Below are positions 44,730-53,537 of a stretch of DNA of 64,000 nt, piece after piece. The stretch covers positions 1 through 64,000 of the forward strand of contig MPDC01000020.1 of assembly GCA_001874255.1 (NCBI GenBank). The letters are read 5' to 3'. Made by a program: the position numbers and the translations under genes. This DNA comes from Alphaproteobacteria bacterium MedPE-SWcel. GTDB taxonomy: Bacteria > Pseudomonadota > Alphaproteobacteria > Rhodobacterales > Rhodobacteraceae. The stretch's first letter is position 1. Each line of letters opens with the position of its first letter. The notes under the pieces are model-generated. The model saw nothing but the letters and a program-made list of their open reading frames with translations. It ran no database searches and was not told the origin of the DNA.

Positions 44730-45923
44730 CTAGGCTTTGGCCACGCCTGCCTCTGCCTCGATCTGCTTGCGGCTCTTGCGGGCGCGTTCGGTGGCGGATT
44801 TCAACTGCCCGCAGGCGGCCATGATATCATCGCCCCGGGTCTTGCGGATGGGCGAGGCATAGCCCGCCTGATAGATGATATTGGCAAAGGCCCGGATCCG
44901 GTTGTTCGACGACCGTTTGTAGGGCGCGCCGGGCCATTCGTTGAACGGGATCAGGTTGATCTTGGCCGGGATCTTGTGCCGCTTGATGTGATCCAGCAGA
45001 CGGTGGGCATCCTCATCGCTGTCGTTGACCCCGTCCAGCATCACATATTCAAACGTGATCCGCTCGGAGTTTGACACCTTGGGATAATGCGCCAGCGCTT
45101 CCAGCAGGGTCTCGATATTCCAGCGCCGGTTGATCGGCACCAGCACATCGCGCACCTCATCCGTGGTGGCATGAAACGAAATCGCGAGCAGACAGCCGAT
45201 TTCCTGCGCCGTGCGGGCAATTTCCGGCACCACACCCGAGGTCGACAGGGTGATGCGACGGCGCGACAACGAAATCCCCTCGGGGTCCATTGCGATCTTC
45301 ATCGCATCGCGCACATTGTCGAAATTGTAGAGCGGCTCGCCCATGCCCATCAGCACGATATTGGACAGCAACCGCGTCTCGTCCTTGGGCGCGCCGGGGG
45401 TTGGCCATTCCTCCAGATCGTCGCGTGCCATCATCACCTGACCGACGATTTCCGCCGGTGTCAGATTGCGCACCAGTTTCTGCGTGCCGGTGTGGCAGAA
45501 GGTGCAGGTCAGGGTACAGCCGACCTGGCTCGAAATACACAGGGTGCCGCGATCGTCCTCGGGGATATAGACCACCTCGACCTCGTGGCCGCCGGCGATC
45601 CGCACCAGATACTTGCGGGTGCCATCGGTCGAGACCTGCTTGCTCACCACCTCGGGGATGCGGATTTCAAAGACCTCTTCCAGCTGGGCCCGATAGGCTT
45701 TGGCGAGGTTGGTCATCTCGGCAAAGTCGCGCACGCCCCATTGGTAGATCCACTGCCAGATCTGCCCGACCCGCATCTTGGCCTGTTTCTCCGGCGTGCC
45801 GTTTTCGATCAATACCTCCCGCATCCGGTCACGGGTCAGGCCGACGAGGTTGATCTTGTCCCCCTCCGGCTCCTTGCGGGGCAGGGTCAGGACGTCTTGG
45901 GTAATCGGCGCGGAGGCGGTCAT
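44730..45923 (-). CDS. rlmN: 23S rRNA / tRNA (adenine-C2) methyltransferase RlmN
   Basis: A 397-residue radical-SAM enzyme that methylates C2 of A2503 in 23S rRNA and A37 in some tRNAs. The iron-sulfur motif C-x3-C-x2-C is in [14 protein letters not shown], followed by [17 protein letters not shown] and [11 protein letters not shown]-terminal Cys (MAACGQLK) is the methyl-carrying residue of the family. The N-terminus ([20 protein letters not shown]) is normal. A 45-bp repeat array starts one base past the stop. Confidence 0.95.
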   Translation of the reverse strand: MTASAPITQDVLTLPRKEPEGDKINLVGLTRDRMREVLIENGTPEKQAKMRVGQIWQWIYQWGVRDFAEMTNLAKAYRAQLEEVFEIRIPEVVSKQVSTDGTRKYLVRIAGGHEVEVVYIPEDDRGTLCISSQVGCTLTCTFCHTGTQKLVRNLTPAEIVGQVMMARDDLEEWPTPGAPKDETRLLSNIVLMGMGEPLYNFDNVRDAMKIAMDPEGISLSRRRITLSTSGVVPEIARTAQEIGCLLAISFHATTDEVRDVLVPINRRWNIETLLEALAHYPKVSNSERITFEYVMLDGVNDSDEDAHRLLDHIKRHKIPAKINLIPFNEWPGAPYKRSSNNRIRAFANIIYQAGYASPIRKTRGDDIMAACGQLKSATERARKSRKQIEAEAGVAKA

Positions 45924-46192
45924 GAGGCGGACTCGCTGGCTTGGGGATAAAATGGGGTGGATGCGGCTCTATATAGGAGAACATCCAAAGATCAAAAGGA
46001 TTCTGCGTAAAAACCGACACTCGACCGGCAACAATGCAGCCAGAGCACTGTCGCGCCTTTCATCTTTTTCCAAATACCGCGGAGCGCGAGGCAGCGCCTC
46101 GCACCCGGCACACCTTCCTGGCGCTGACCGGAAAGATCGAGCGCCAGGCCGCGCACCACAGGCTGCGACCCCCCGGGGATCAGCGACAGCTG

Positions 46193-46726
46193 TCAGCCAG
46201 CGCAGCGTTTCTCTGCATCCTCGATCGCGGCGGTAAAGCCGAGCAGAGAGAAGGTGTCCTTGGTCTGGGTCCCGCGCGAGGATCGCGCCGTCAGCACCGC
46301 ATCGGTGCCGCGTTTCATCGCGGTGATGATCTTGGCGTCGTCGGTGGGGGTTGCGGGCCAGGCCCACTCGCCTTCGGTGAACAGCTCGAATTCCGCGTCC
46401 CCGATCAGCATGTTGACGGTCGATCCCGGCGCAAACGGATAGCCGCCGGTAAAGGTGACCTGACCCTTGTTGTCATTGTCCGGGCGGTAGAAAACGAACA
46501 GGCGGACTTCGCTGCGGCGCACGGCGACCACACGGCCATCGCGGGTGTTCACCATTTCCTTGGGGGCCGAAACGCCGATGCATTCCCGCGGCGAGGTCTC
46601 CTCAAAGACGCTCCAATCCACATGCGCGCCCACACGGTTTTCGGTTGTTGCTTGCTGTGCGCCCGCCGAGGTGGCCATGCCAATCAGCAATAGCGCGCCT
46701 GCCAAGCGACGAAGATTCAATGCCAT
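46193..46726 (-). CDS. IalB-family secreted protein
   Basis: A 177-residue exported protein resembling invasion-associated locus B proteins, which are widespread small periplasmic proteins in alphaproteobacteria. It has a signal peptide (MALNLRRLAGALLLIGMATS-AGA), then WSVFEETSPRECIGVSAPKE, RLFVFYRPDNDNKGQVTFTG and GDAEFELFTEGEWAWPATPT. Two Cys (one near residue 50, one at the C-terminus, KRCAG) could pair. Start MALNLRR is preferred since GGAGG-like sequence precedes it and the extension to 46789 disrupts the signal peptide. Role unknown. Confidence 0.8.
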   Translation of the reverse strand: MALNLRRLAGALLLIGMATSAGAQQATTENRVGAHVDWSVFEETSPRECIGVSAPKEMVNTRDGRVVAVRRSEVRLFVFYRPDNDNKGQVTFTGGYPFAPGSTVNMLIGDAEFELFTEGEWAWPATPTDDAKIITAMKRGTDAVLTARSSRGTQTKDTFSLLGFTAAIEDAEKRCAG

Positions 46727-46950
46727 TCGTCCCGCCTCCAAGACTGTCTTGTCTTTAATGTCCCACGGCCGTTTGCAGTGTTTGTGCACTGTCTTTGCCC
46801 GTATCTCATGATCGTCGACACAAGCATATTAGCGGATCGAGGGCCATGCGCAAATGACGGATTTGGCAGGATTTCGCCGCCTTTTCCTTGAATATGCACC
46901 GCATCCGATGTCTGCTGCCCTTAATTCTTCTTTTATGCACGAGCACAGCC

Positions 46951-47988
46951 ATGACGTCTGCACCCCCGCCCGCATCCGCCCCGACCTCAGCCGCCGTGCC
47001 GCTGGCCGAAATCTGGCGCGGCACTCTGCTGGAAAGCCTGCATCTGGGCCATGCGGTGGTGGCGAACGGCAAGGGCGAGGTGCTGCGCAGCTGGGGCGAT
47101 CCGGCGGCGGTGATCTATCCGCGCAGCTCCTGCAAGATGATCCAGGCGCTGCCACTGCTGACCTCCGGCGCGGCGGCCCGCTATGGGCTGACCTCTGAAC
47201 AGCTGGCGCTGTCCTGCGCCTCGCACAACGGGGCGCGCATCCACGTGGACCGGGTCGGCGACTGGCTGGCGCAATTGCAGCTCGGCGAGGCGGATCTGCG
47301 CTGCGGGCCGCAGATGCCGCGCGACCCGGAGGTCCACCGGGAGCTGATCAAATCCGATGACAGCCCCTGCCAGATCCACAACAATTGCTCCGGCAAACAT
47401 GCGGGCTTCCTGACCCTGGCGCAGCATCTGGGGGCCGGGCCGGAATATACCGCGATCGACCACCCGGTGCAGCAGGCCTGCCGCGCCGCCTTCGAGGAGG
47501 TCACCGGCGAAGACAGCCCGACCTTTGGCATCGATGGTTGTTCAGCGCCGAATTTTGCCTGCAGCCTGGCGGGTCTGGCGCGGGCGATGGGGTGGTTCGC
47601 CTCGGCGCACCGGCGCTCGGGCCGGGCCGATGAGGCCGCGGTGCAGCTGCGCACCGCCATGGCCACCCACCCCGCGCTGGTGGCCGGCGAAGGGCGCGCC
47701 TGCACGGCGCTGATGCGTGACATGGGGGGCAGGGTCGCGGTCAAGACCGGCGCCGAGGGGGTGTTTGTCGCCATCCTGCCGGACCAGGATCTCGGCATCG
47801 CGCTCAAAGTCGCGGATGGCGCCACCCGCGCGGCGGAAACGGCCATTGCCGCGCTTCTGCTCAGCCTCGGGGCGCTGAACAAGGACAGCCTCGCCGCGAA
47901 AACCTATGTGAACGCGCCGATCACCAATTGGAACGGGCTGCACTGCGGCGAGATGCGCCCCGCCGCAGAGCTGCTCTTCGCAGGCTGA
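46951..47988 (+). CDS. Asparaginase (PF06089, L-asparaginase II type)
   Basis: A 345-residue enzyme of the AnsA-like thermolabile asparaginase family: LAEIWRGTLLESLHLGHAVV, SSCKMIQALPLLTSGAA, LALSCASHNGA, and the strong motif HNNCSGKHAGFL. It likely hydrolyses L-asparagine. The start is uncertain: ATG 46951 fits the usual cytosolic N-terminus, while ATG 46894 would add a hydrophobic MHRIRCLLPLILLLCTSTA, which looks like a signal peptide. If used, the enzyme would be periplasmic. Confidence 0.83.
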   Translation: MTSAPPPASAPTSAAVPLAEIWRGTLLESLHLGHAVVANGKGEVLRSWGDPAAVIYPRSSCKMIQALPLLTSGAAARYGLTSEQLALSCASHNGARIHVDRVGDWLAQLQLGEADLRCGPQMPRDPEVHRELIKSDDSPCQIHNNCSGKHAGFLTLAQHLGAGPEYTAIDHPVQQACRAAFEEVTGEDSPTFGIDGCSAPNFACSLAGLARAMGWFASAHRRSGRADEAAVQLRTAMATHPALVAGEGRACTALMRDMGGRVAVKTGAEGVFVAILPDQDLGIALKVADGATRAAETAIAALLLSLGALNKDSLAAKTYVNAPITNWNGLHCGEMRPAAELLFAG

Positions 47989-48009
47989 GACACCGGTTGG
48001 GGCGCCACA

Positions 48010-48065
48010 GATGCCTGACTACAGATGCCTGACGACAGATGCCTGACCATAGATGCCTGACGACA
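48010..48065 (+). repeat. 14-bp array downstream of the asparaginase gene
   Basis: GATGCCTGACTACA, GATGCCTGACGACA, GATGCCTGACCATA, GATGCCTGACGACA: four units with exact 14-bp spacing, beginning 22 bases past the stop. Each contains TGA, and 14-bp spacing puts these in successive frames. The stop region GGCTGAGACA resembles the unit, so this may also have grown from the gene end. Confidence 0.92.
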
Positions 48066-48089
48066 GATCGCGCGGCATTCCGGGCCCGG

Positions 48090-48410
48090 TCACATCTCCA
48101 TTTCGATGATCTCGGCGACCTCGATGGTGCCGGAGCCGTCGCTGACACTGGGGCAGCCCTTGGCCATGGCGCAGGCCTCATCAAGGGTTGCCGCCTGCAC
48201 CACGGTAAAGCCCGCCAGCGGGTTCGCGCCGCCGCCATCGACGACGCCGTCGGCGCTGACGGTTTTGGACAGGCCGACCGGGTTACCGGGGATGGCGACG
48301 GCATCGCCCATCTCCTGAAACCAGGCCATCCAGGCGGCCATTTCCTTTTGCTCGTCTTCGGGGGTCTCGGGCGGCTTGCCGCCGTGATAGGCGAAAATAT
48401 ACTGGGGCAT
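48090..48410 (-). CDS. YCII-domain protein
   Basis: A 106-residue YCII-related (DGPF) protein: MPQYIFAYHGGKPPETPEDE, WMAWFQEMGDAVAIPGNPVG, GGGANPLAGFTVVQAATLDE and a Glu/Met-rich end (VAEIIEMEM). Family members are small alpha/beta barrel dimers, some of which act as dehalogenase- or anhydrase-like enzymes; most have unknown function and are often near ECF sigma factors, though none is here. Confidence 0.85.
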   Translation of the reverse strand: MPQYIFAYHGGKPPETPEDEQKEMAAWMAWFQEMGDAVAIPGNPVGLSKTVSADGVVDGGGANPLAGFTVVQAATLDEACAMAKGCPSVSDGSGTIEVAEIIEMEM

Positions 48411-48530
48411 CGGCTTTCCTCCTCAACCGGACCGCTGTTCTGGCGATCCTGCCCCGAGGCTACGCCCCCTTGACCGGAATCAGCAATAGCCTGCTGGGGC
48501 TGCGGGCTGCGGAAGGGCACGCGGGAAAAT

Positions 48531-49289
48531 TCAGGTCAGATCCCAGATCAGCTTGATGGCCAGACCCACCGTGGTCAGCACCAAAAGCGGTTTGATGATC
48601 CGTGCGCCCTGCTTTTGCGCCAGACCCGCGCCCACCCGGGCGCCGGCGATCTGCGCCAGCCCCATGGCGAGGCCGGTGATCCACCAGGGCGTCGCAACCA
48701 CCGCAAAGGCCGCCAGCGCGCCGGCATTGGAGGCAAAGTTCAGCATCTTGGTATGGGCCGTCGCCTTCAGCACGCCGTAGCCCGCAAGAGAGACAAAGGC
48801 CAGCATGTAGAAACTGCCCGCCCCCGGCCCCAACAGACCGTCATAGGCGGCGCAGAGCGGCACCATCGTGGCGGCAAACATCACCGGCGGCATGCGCCGG
48901 GCGCGGTCCTCATCGCCAAGGCCCTTCTTGGTGGCAAAGAACACCGCGATGGCAATCAGCAGCACCGGCAGCGCATAGCGGATCAGCTCGACCGGCAGCA
49001 CGGTGACCAGCAGCGCCCCCGCGATGGCGGCGAAAAAGGCGATCACCGCCGATTTCCATTGCGCCCGCAGGTCCACATGCCCGCCGCGGGCATAGGACAG
49101 CGCCGCCGTCGCAGCGCCAAACAGGCCCTGGATCTTGTTGGTGGCCAGCGCCGTCACCGGATTGGCGCCGGCAATCAGCAGCACCGGCACCGTGATCAAC
49201 CCGCCTCCGCCGGCCACCGCGTCGATGAACCCGGCCACAAACCCCGCCACCATCAACAGCAGCAGGGTCTCGATACCCACTTCGAGCAT
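48531..49289 (-). CDS. TSUP-family anion permease (TauE/SafE)
   Basis: A 252-residue integral membrane protein with about seven or eight helices and the two-half repeat of the TauE/SafE family: MVAGFVAGFIDAVAGGGGLI at the N-terminus, then VPLCAAYDGLLGPGAGSFY in the second half. Members export sulfite, sulfoacetate or related anions. The substrate is not deducible. It begins 8 bases after the serB stop, so it is co-transcribed with serB on the minus strand. Confidence 0.9.
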   Translation of the reverse strand: MLEVGIETLLLLMVAGFVAGFIDAVAGGGGLITVPVLLIAGANPVTALATNKIQGLFGAATAALSYARGGHVDLRAQWKSAVIAFFAAIAGALLVTVLPVELIRYALPVLLIAIAVFFATKKGLGDEDRARRMPPVMFAATMVPLCAAYDGLLGPGAGSFYMLAFVSLAGYGVLKATAHTKMLNFASNAGALAAFAVVATPWWITGLAMGLAQIAGARVGAGLAQKQGARIIKPLLVLTTVGLAIKLIWDLT

Positions 49290-49297
49290 GTCTTTGA

Positions 49298-50173
49298 CTA
49301 TCCTTTGAAATCAGCGCGGGCATAGCCCTGGATATAGAGCAGCGCAGACAGATCGCCGTGGTTGATGCGGATATCGCATTCCGCCGCGACCGAGGGTTTG
49401 GCATGCAGCGCAACCCCCGCGCCGGCCCGACCCAGCATGCCAAGGTCATTGGCGCCATCGCCCACCGCCATCACATCGGCGGCGCTGAGGCCAAGACGAG
49501 CGGTGATCTGCTCCAGCGCCGCGACCTTGGCGTCACGGCCGAGGATCGGGCGGGCGACCTCGCCGGTCAGCATTCCCTCTGCCACCAGCAGCGTATTGGC
49601 GCGGTTCTCGTCAAAGCCCAATGTCTCTGCCACCCGCGCGGTAAAGGCGGTGAACCCGCCCGAGACCAGAGCCGCATAGGCGCCCGCCGCTTTCATCGTC
49701 GCCAGCAGCGCCGGGCCGCCGGGCATCAGCGTGATCCGTGTGTCCAGCACCTCGGCGATCACCGTCTCGGGCAGGCCTTTCAGCAGACCGACCCGTTCGG
49801 TCAGCGCGCCCTCGAAATCCAGCTCGCCATTCATGGCCCGGGCGGTGATGTCCTTCACCCGCGCGCCGACACCGGCCTCATCCGCCAGCTCGTCGATGCA
49901 TTCCTGCCGGATCATGGTGCTGTCCATATCCGCCAGCAGCATCTTCTTGCGCCGCCCGGCGGCGGCTTGCACCACGAGATCCACGCCCATACCCTGCAGC
50001 TCCGCCCAGACGTCCCAGCGGTTGCCGGGGATCTCGGCCAGCGCAAATTCCGCCGCGATGCCGGGATCGAGCCAGAGCGCCTCGCCACCGCCCCAGGCAT
50101 TCCTGAGCGATTCGACCAAAGTCGGCTCCAGCGTCGGGCGGTCAGGGTTCACAAGCAATGTGGCGACATACAT
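49298..50173 (-). CDS. serB: Phosphoserine phosphatase
   Basis: A 291-residue HAD-family phosphatase, the last step of serine synthesis. Motif I is [21 protein letters not shown] (DxDST), motif II SGGFTAF, and motif [17 protein letters not shown]. The N-terminal 80 residues are the usual alphaproteobacterial extension. The start MYVATLL is favoured by GGAGAG upstream. It is divergent from serC-serA, so all three serine-pathway genes share one short control region. Confidence 0.94.
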   Translation of the reverse strand: MYVATLLVNPDRPTLEPTLVESLRNAWGGGEALWLDPGIAAEFALAEIPGNRWDVWAELQGMGVDLVVQAAAGRRKKMLLADMDSTMIRQECIDELADEAGVGARVKDITARAMNGELDFEGALTERVGLLKGLPETVIAEVLDTRITLMPGGPALLATMKAAGAYAALVSGGFTAFTARVAETLGFDENRANTLLVAEGMLTGEVARPILGRDAKVAALEQITARLGLSAADVMAVGDGANDLGMLGRAGAGVALHAKPSVAAECDIRINHGDLSALLYIQGYARADFKG

Positions 50174-50324
50174 GTCAGTCTCTCCGGTCAAAACGGCCTG
50201 CCTTCTCTTAACGGGGGCTTACCAGAGGTGCCAGTGCCGACCCCGCGCGACCGGGAAAGTTTCCGATCGGCGTCATCGGGGGTCGCGTTTTTTGGTCAAA
50301 GGGCCGCAAACGGGCGATTTTTCC

Positions 50325-50410
50325 AGTTGCAAGCCGGGCCGCCGCCGCATAGCCCTGTCGGCGGGACACCCTTCCCCAACGAAGGGCGCTTATCTGGAAG
50401 GATAGCATCA
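50325..50410 (+). ncRNA. serC leader RNA motif
   Basis: The leader just before serC carries two adjacent stems, CCGCCG-(11 nt)-CGGCGG (50342-50364) and CCCTTC-CCCAAC-GAAGGG (50369-50386), joined by GGGACA and followed by the ribosome site GGAAGGA (50396-50402). This two-hairpin arrangement immediately upstream of serC matches the known serC RNA motif of alphaproteobacteria, a presumed cis-regulator whose signal is not established. Exact 5' boundary uncertain. Confidence 0.78.
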
Positions 50411-51556
50411 ATGGCTATTGAACAACCGGCAACGCGGCCGGCAAATCCGCGTTTTTCTTCTGGCCCCTGTGCCAAACCCCCCACCTATGATCTGTCCAAA
50501 CTCGCCGGCGCGCCTCTGGGCCGCAGCCACCGCGCACCTGTCGGCAAGGCAAAACTGCTGGCCGCCATCGACGGCACCCGCGAGCTTCTGGGCATCCCCG
50601 AGGACTACAGGATCGGCATCGTGCCCGCCTCCGACACCGGTGCGGTTGAAATGGCGATGTGGAACCTGCTTGGCCCGCGCAAGGTCGAGATGATCGCCTG
50701 GGAAAGCTTTGGCGCGGGCTGGGTCACCGATGTGGTGAAACAGCTGAAAATCGACGCCGAGGTGAAGACCGCCGACTATGGCGAGATCGTCGACCTGACC
50801 ACCGTGGACCCGAAAAACGACGTGGTGTTCACCTGGAACGGCACCACCTCCGGCGTGCGCGTGCCCAATGGCGACTGGATCGCCGATGACCGCGAGGGGC
50901 TGACCATCTGCGATGCGACCTCGGCCGCCTTTGCGCAGGATCTGCCCTGGGACAAGCTGGATGTCACCACCTTCTCCTGGCAAAAGGTGCTGGGTGGCGA
51001 GGCCGCGCATGGGGTGATCGTTCTGTCACCGCGCGCGGTGGAACGGCTGGAAAGCTACACGCCCGCATGGCCGCTGCCAAAGATCTTCCGCCTGACCAAG
51101 GGCGGCAAGCTGATCGACGGGATCTTCAGGGGCGAAACCATCAACACCCCGTCGATGCTCGCCGTCGAGGATTACCTCTTTGCGCTCGACTGGGCGCGCT
51201 CTGTCGGGGGCCTCAAGGGGCTGATCGCGCGGGCCGATGCCAATGCGGCGGCGATCCATGCCTTCACCTACGCCAATGACTGGATCGACAATCTCGCCAG
51301 CGATCCGGCGACGCGCTCCAATACCTCGGTCTGCCTGAAATTCACCGACAAGCGGATCAAGGACGGCGCCAGCTTTGCCAAGGCCGTGGCCAAACGGCTG
51401 GATGGCGAAAGCATCGCCTGGGACATCGGCGCCTATCGCGACGCGCCCGCCGGTCTGCGGATCTGGTGTGGTGGCACCGTCGAGACCCGCGACATCGAGG
51501 CAATGCTGCCCTGGCTCGCCTGGGCCTTCGAGACCGAGATCGCCGCACAAGGCTGA
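50411..51556 (+). CDS. serC: Phosphoserine aminotransferase
   Basis: A 381-residue class V PLP aminotransferase that forms 3-phosphoserine from 3-phosphohydroxypyruvate. The start [20 protein letters not shown] is typical, the PLP-lysine lies in [18 protein letters not shown], and [16 protein letters not shown] lines the pocket. The frame is open far upstream (to 49358), but that overlaps serB and was rejected. It is followed by serA about 90 bases later. Confidence 0.95.
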   Translation: MAIEQPATRPANPRFSSGPCAKPPTYDLSKLAGAPLGRSHRAPVGKAKLLAAIDGTRELLGIPEDYRIGIVPASDTGAVEMAMWNLLGPRKVEMIAWESFGAGWVTDVVKQLKIDAEVKTADYGEIVDLTTVDPKNDVVFTWNGTTSGVRVPNGDWIADDREGLTICDATSAAFAQDLPWDKLDVTTFSWQKVLGGEAAHGVIVLSPRAVERLESYTPAWPLPKIFRLTKGGKLIDGIFRGETINTPSMLAVEDYLFALDWARSVGGLKGLIARADANAAAIHAFTYANDWIDNLASDPATRSNTSVCLKFTDKRIKDGASFAKAVAKRLDGESIAWDIGAYRDAPAGLRIWCGGTVETRDIEAMLPWLAWAFETEIAAQG

Positions 51557-51649
51557 CAGGATGCGCCCGGCGGTGACGCCGCGGCGCAGCCCTCCCCCGT
51601 TTCCAATTTCAGGCCGCCTGTCGGCCCCCGCAGACAAAGGACCACGACC

Positions 51650-53245
51650 ATGGCCCCCAAGGTACTCATTTCCGACAAACTCTCCGACGCCGCCGTGCAG
51701 ATCTTTCGCGATCGCGGCATCGATGTGGATTTCCTGCCCGATGTGGGCAAGGACAAGGACAAGCTGGCCGAGATCATTGGCCAGTATGACGGCCTTGCCA
51801 TCCGCTCCGCGACCCGTGTCACGCCGACCATTCTGGAGGCCGCCACCAATCTGAAGGTGATCGGCCGGGCCGGGATCGGCACCGACAATATCGACAAGGA
51901 CGCCGCCTCTAAAAAGGGTGTGATCGTCATGAACACCCCCTTTGGCAACATGATCACCACGGCCGAACATGCCATCGCCATGATGTTCGCGGTGGCGCGT
52001 CAGGTCCCCGAGGCCTCGGCCTCCACCCATGCGGGCAAGTGGGAAAAGTCCAAATTCATGGGGGTCGAACTCACCGGCAAGACCCTCGGCGTGATCGGGG
52101 CGGGCAATATCGGTGGCATCGTCTGCGACCGGGCCCGTGGCCTGAAAATGAAGGTCGTCGCCTATGATCCCTTCCTCTCCGAGGAAAAGGCCAAGAAGAT
52201 GCAGGTCGAAAAGGTCGAGCTGGACGAGCTGCTGACGCGCGCCGATTTCATCACCCTGCATGTGCCGCTGACCGAGCAGACGAAGAACATCCTGAGCCGC
52301 GAGAACCTCGCCAAGACCAAGAAGGGCGTGCGCATCATCAACTGTGCCCGTGGGGGTCTGGTGGATGAGGCGGCTCTGGCCGAGGCGCTGACCGCCGGTC
52401 ATGTCGCGGGCGCGGCCTTTGACGTGTTCTCTGTCGAGCCGGCCAAGGAAAACCCCCTGTTCGGCCTGCCGAATGTGGTCTGCACCCCGCATCTTGGCGC
52501 CGCAACCAGCGAGGCGCAGGAAAACGTTGCCCTGCAGGTCGCCGATCAGATGGCGAACTACCTGCTGACCGGCGCGGTTGAAAACGCGCTCAACATGCCG
52601 TCGGTCACCGCCGAAGAGGCCAAGGTCATGGGCCCCTGGATCAAGCTGGCCGAACACCTCGGGGCCTTTGCGGGCCAGATGACGGACGAGCCGATCACCG
52701 CGATCAACGTGCTCTATGATGGCGTCGCCGCCGAGATGAACCTCGAGGCGCTGAACTGCGCCACCGTGGCGGGGATCATGAAAAAGGTGAACCCGGATGT
52801 GAACATGGTCTCGGCTCCGGTTGTGGCCAAGGAACGCGGCATTCAGATTTCGACCACCAATCAGGACAAATCCGGCACCTTCGACGGCTATGTGAAGGTC
52901 ACCGTGGTCACCTCCAAACGCGAGCGGTCGGTCGCGGGCACCGTCTTCTCTGACGGCAAGCCCCGGTTCATCCAGATCAAGGGCATCAATATCGACGCCG
53001 AGGTGGGCGCGCATATGCTCTATACCACCAACAACGACGTGCCCGGCATCATCGGCGCGCTGGGGCACACCATGGGCGATATGGACGTGAACATCGCCAA
53101 CTTCACCCTCGGCCGGTCCGAGGTCGGCGGCGAGGCGATTGCCCTGCTTTATGTCGATGCTCCGGTCCCGGCCGAGGCGCGGGCAAAGCTGGCGGAAACC
53201 GGTCTGTTCACCCAGATCAAGCCGCTGGAATTCGATGTCGCCTGA
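51650..53245 (+). CDS. serA: D-3-phosphoglycerate dehydrogenase
   Basis: A 531-residue long-form SerA, the first committed step of serine synthesis. The NAD-binding motif is VIGAGNIGGIVCDRARGLKM, followed by NCARGGLVDEAALAEAL and the catalytic His in VVCTPHLGAAT. An intervening ASB domain (about 320-450) and a C-terminal ACT domain (ARFIQIKG-like RFIQIKGINIDAEVG, MLYTTNNDVPGIIGALGHTM) follow. The ACT domain suggests serine feedback. Its final Ala codon and stop form the first unit of a 13-bp repeat array. Confidence 0.96.
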   Translation: MAPKVLISDKLSDAAVQIFRDRGIDVDFLPDVGKDKDKLAEIIGQYDGLAIRSATRVTPTILEAATNLKVIGRAGIGTDNIDKDAASKKGVIVMNTPFGNMITTAEHAIAMMFAVARQVPEASASTHAGKWEKSKFMGVELTGKTLGVIGAGNIGGIVCDRARGLKMKVVAYDPFLSEEKAKKMQVEKVELDELLTRADFITLHVPLTEQTKNILSRENLAKTKKGVRIINCARGGLVDEAALAEALTAGHVAGAAFDVFSVEPAKENPLFGLPNVVCTPHLGAATSEAQENVALQVADQMANYLLTGAVENALNMPSVTAEEAKVMGPWIKLAEHLGAFAGQMTDEPITAINVLYDGVAAEMNLEALNCATVAGIMKKVNPDVNMVSAPVVAKERGIQISTTNQDKSGTFDGYVKVTVVTSKRERSVAGTVFSDGKPRFIQIKGINIDAEVGAHMLYTTNNDVPGIIGALGHTMGDMDVNIANFTLGRSEVGGEAIALLYVDAPVPAEARAKLAETGLFTQIKPLEFDVA

Positions 53246-53319
53246 ACGCGGGGCCTGAACGCGCGGCCTGAACGAAAGGCCTGAACGCGGGGCCTGAATG
53301 CAGGGCCCGAACGAAAAAG
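53240..53319 (+). repeat. 13-bp array seeded by the serA stop codon
   Basis: Units begin at 53240, 53253, 53266, 53279, 53292 and 53305: GCCTGAACGCGGG, GCCTGAACGCGCG, GCCTGAACGAAAG, GCCTGAACGCGGG, GCCTGAATGCAGG, then GCCCGAACGAAAAAG (15). The first GCCTGA is the last codon and stop of serA. Since 13 is not a multiple of three, successive TGA triplets fall in different frames. Confidence 0.95.
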
Positions 53320-53353
53320 GCCTGCGCGCAGGGCGCCCTCGAACAGGAACAGG

Positions 53354-53381
53354 CGGGCTCATCGAAAGATGGGCCCGTTTT
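53354..53381 (+). terminator. serA terminator with GAAA tetraloop
   Basis: CGGGCTCATC-GAAA-GATGGGCCCG followed by TTTTG: a 10-bp stem with one G-T pair, closed by a GNRA loop. It lies about 110 bases past serA, after the array. Beyond it, 53445-53515 shows a loose ACGACCCAGCCC repeat (three to four copies). Confidence 0.85.
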
Positions 53382-53537
53382 GTCTTGCACCCCTGCCGCG
53401 ATTTGTCTTTGGTGCAGCAAAAGGCCCTATTTGTTTCTGATTTTCCACGACCCAGCCCACAAAGACCCAGCCCACTATGACACCGCCCCCCACGACCCAG
53501 TCCTCTGGGGGGGACCGACCATGAAAGCCTCAAAGCC

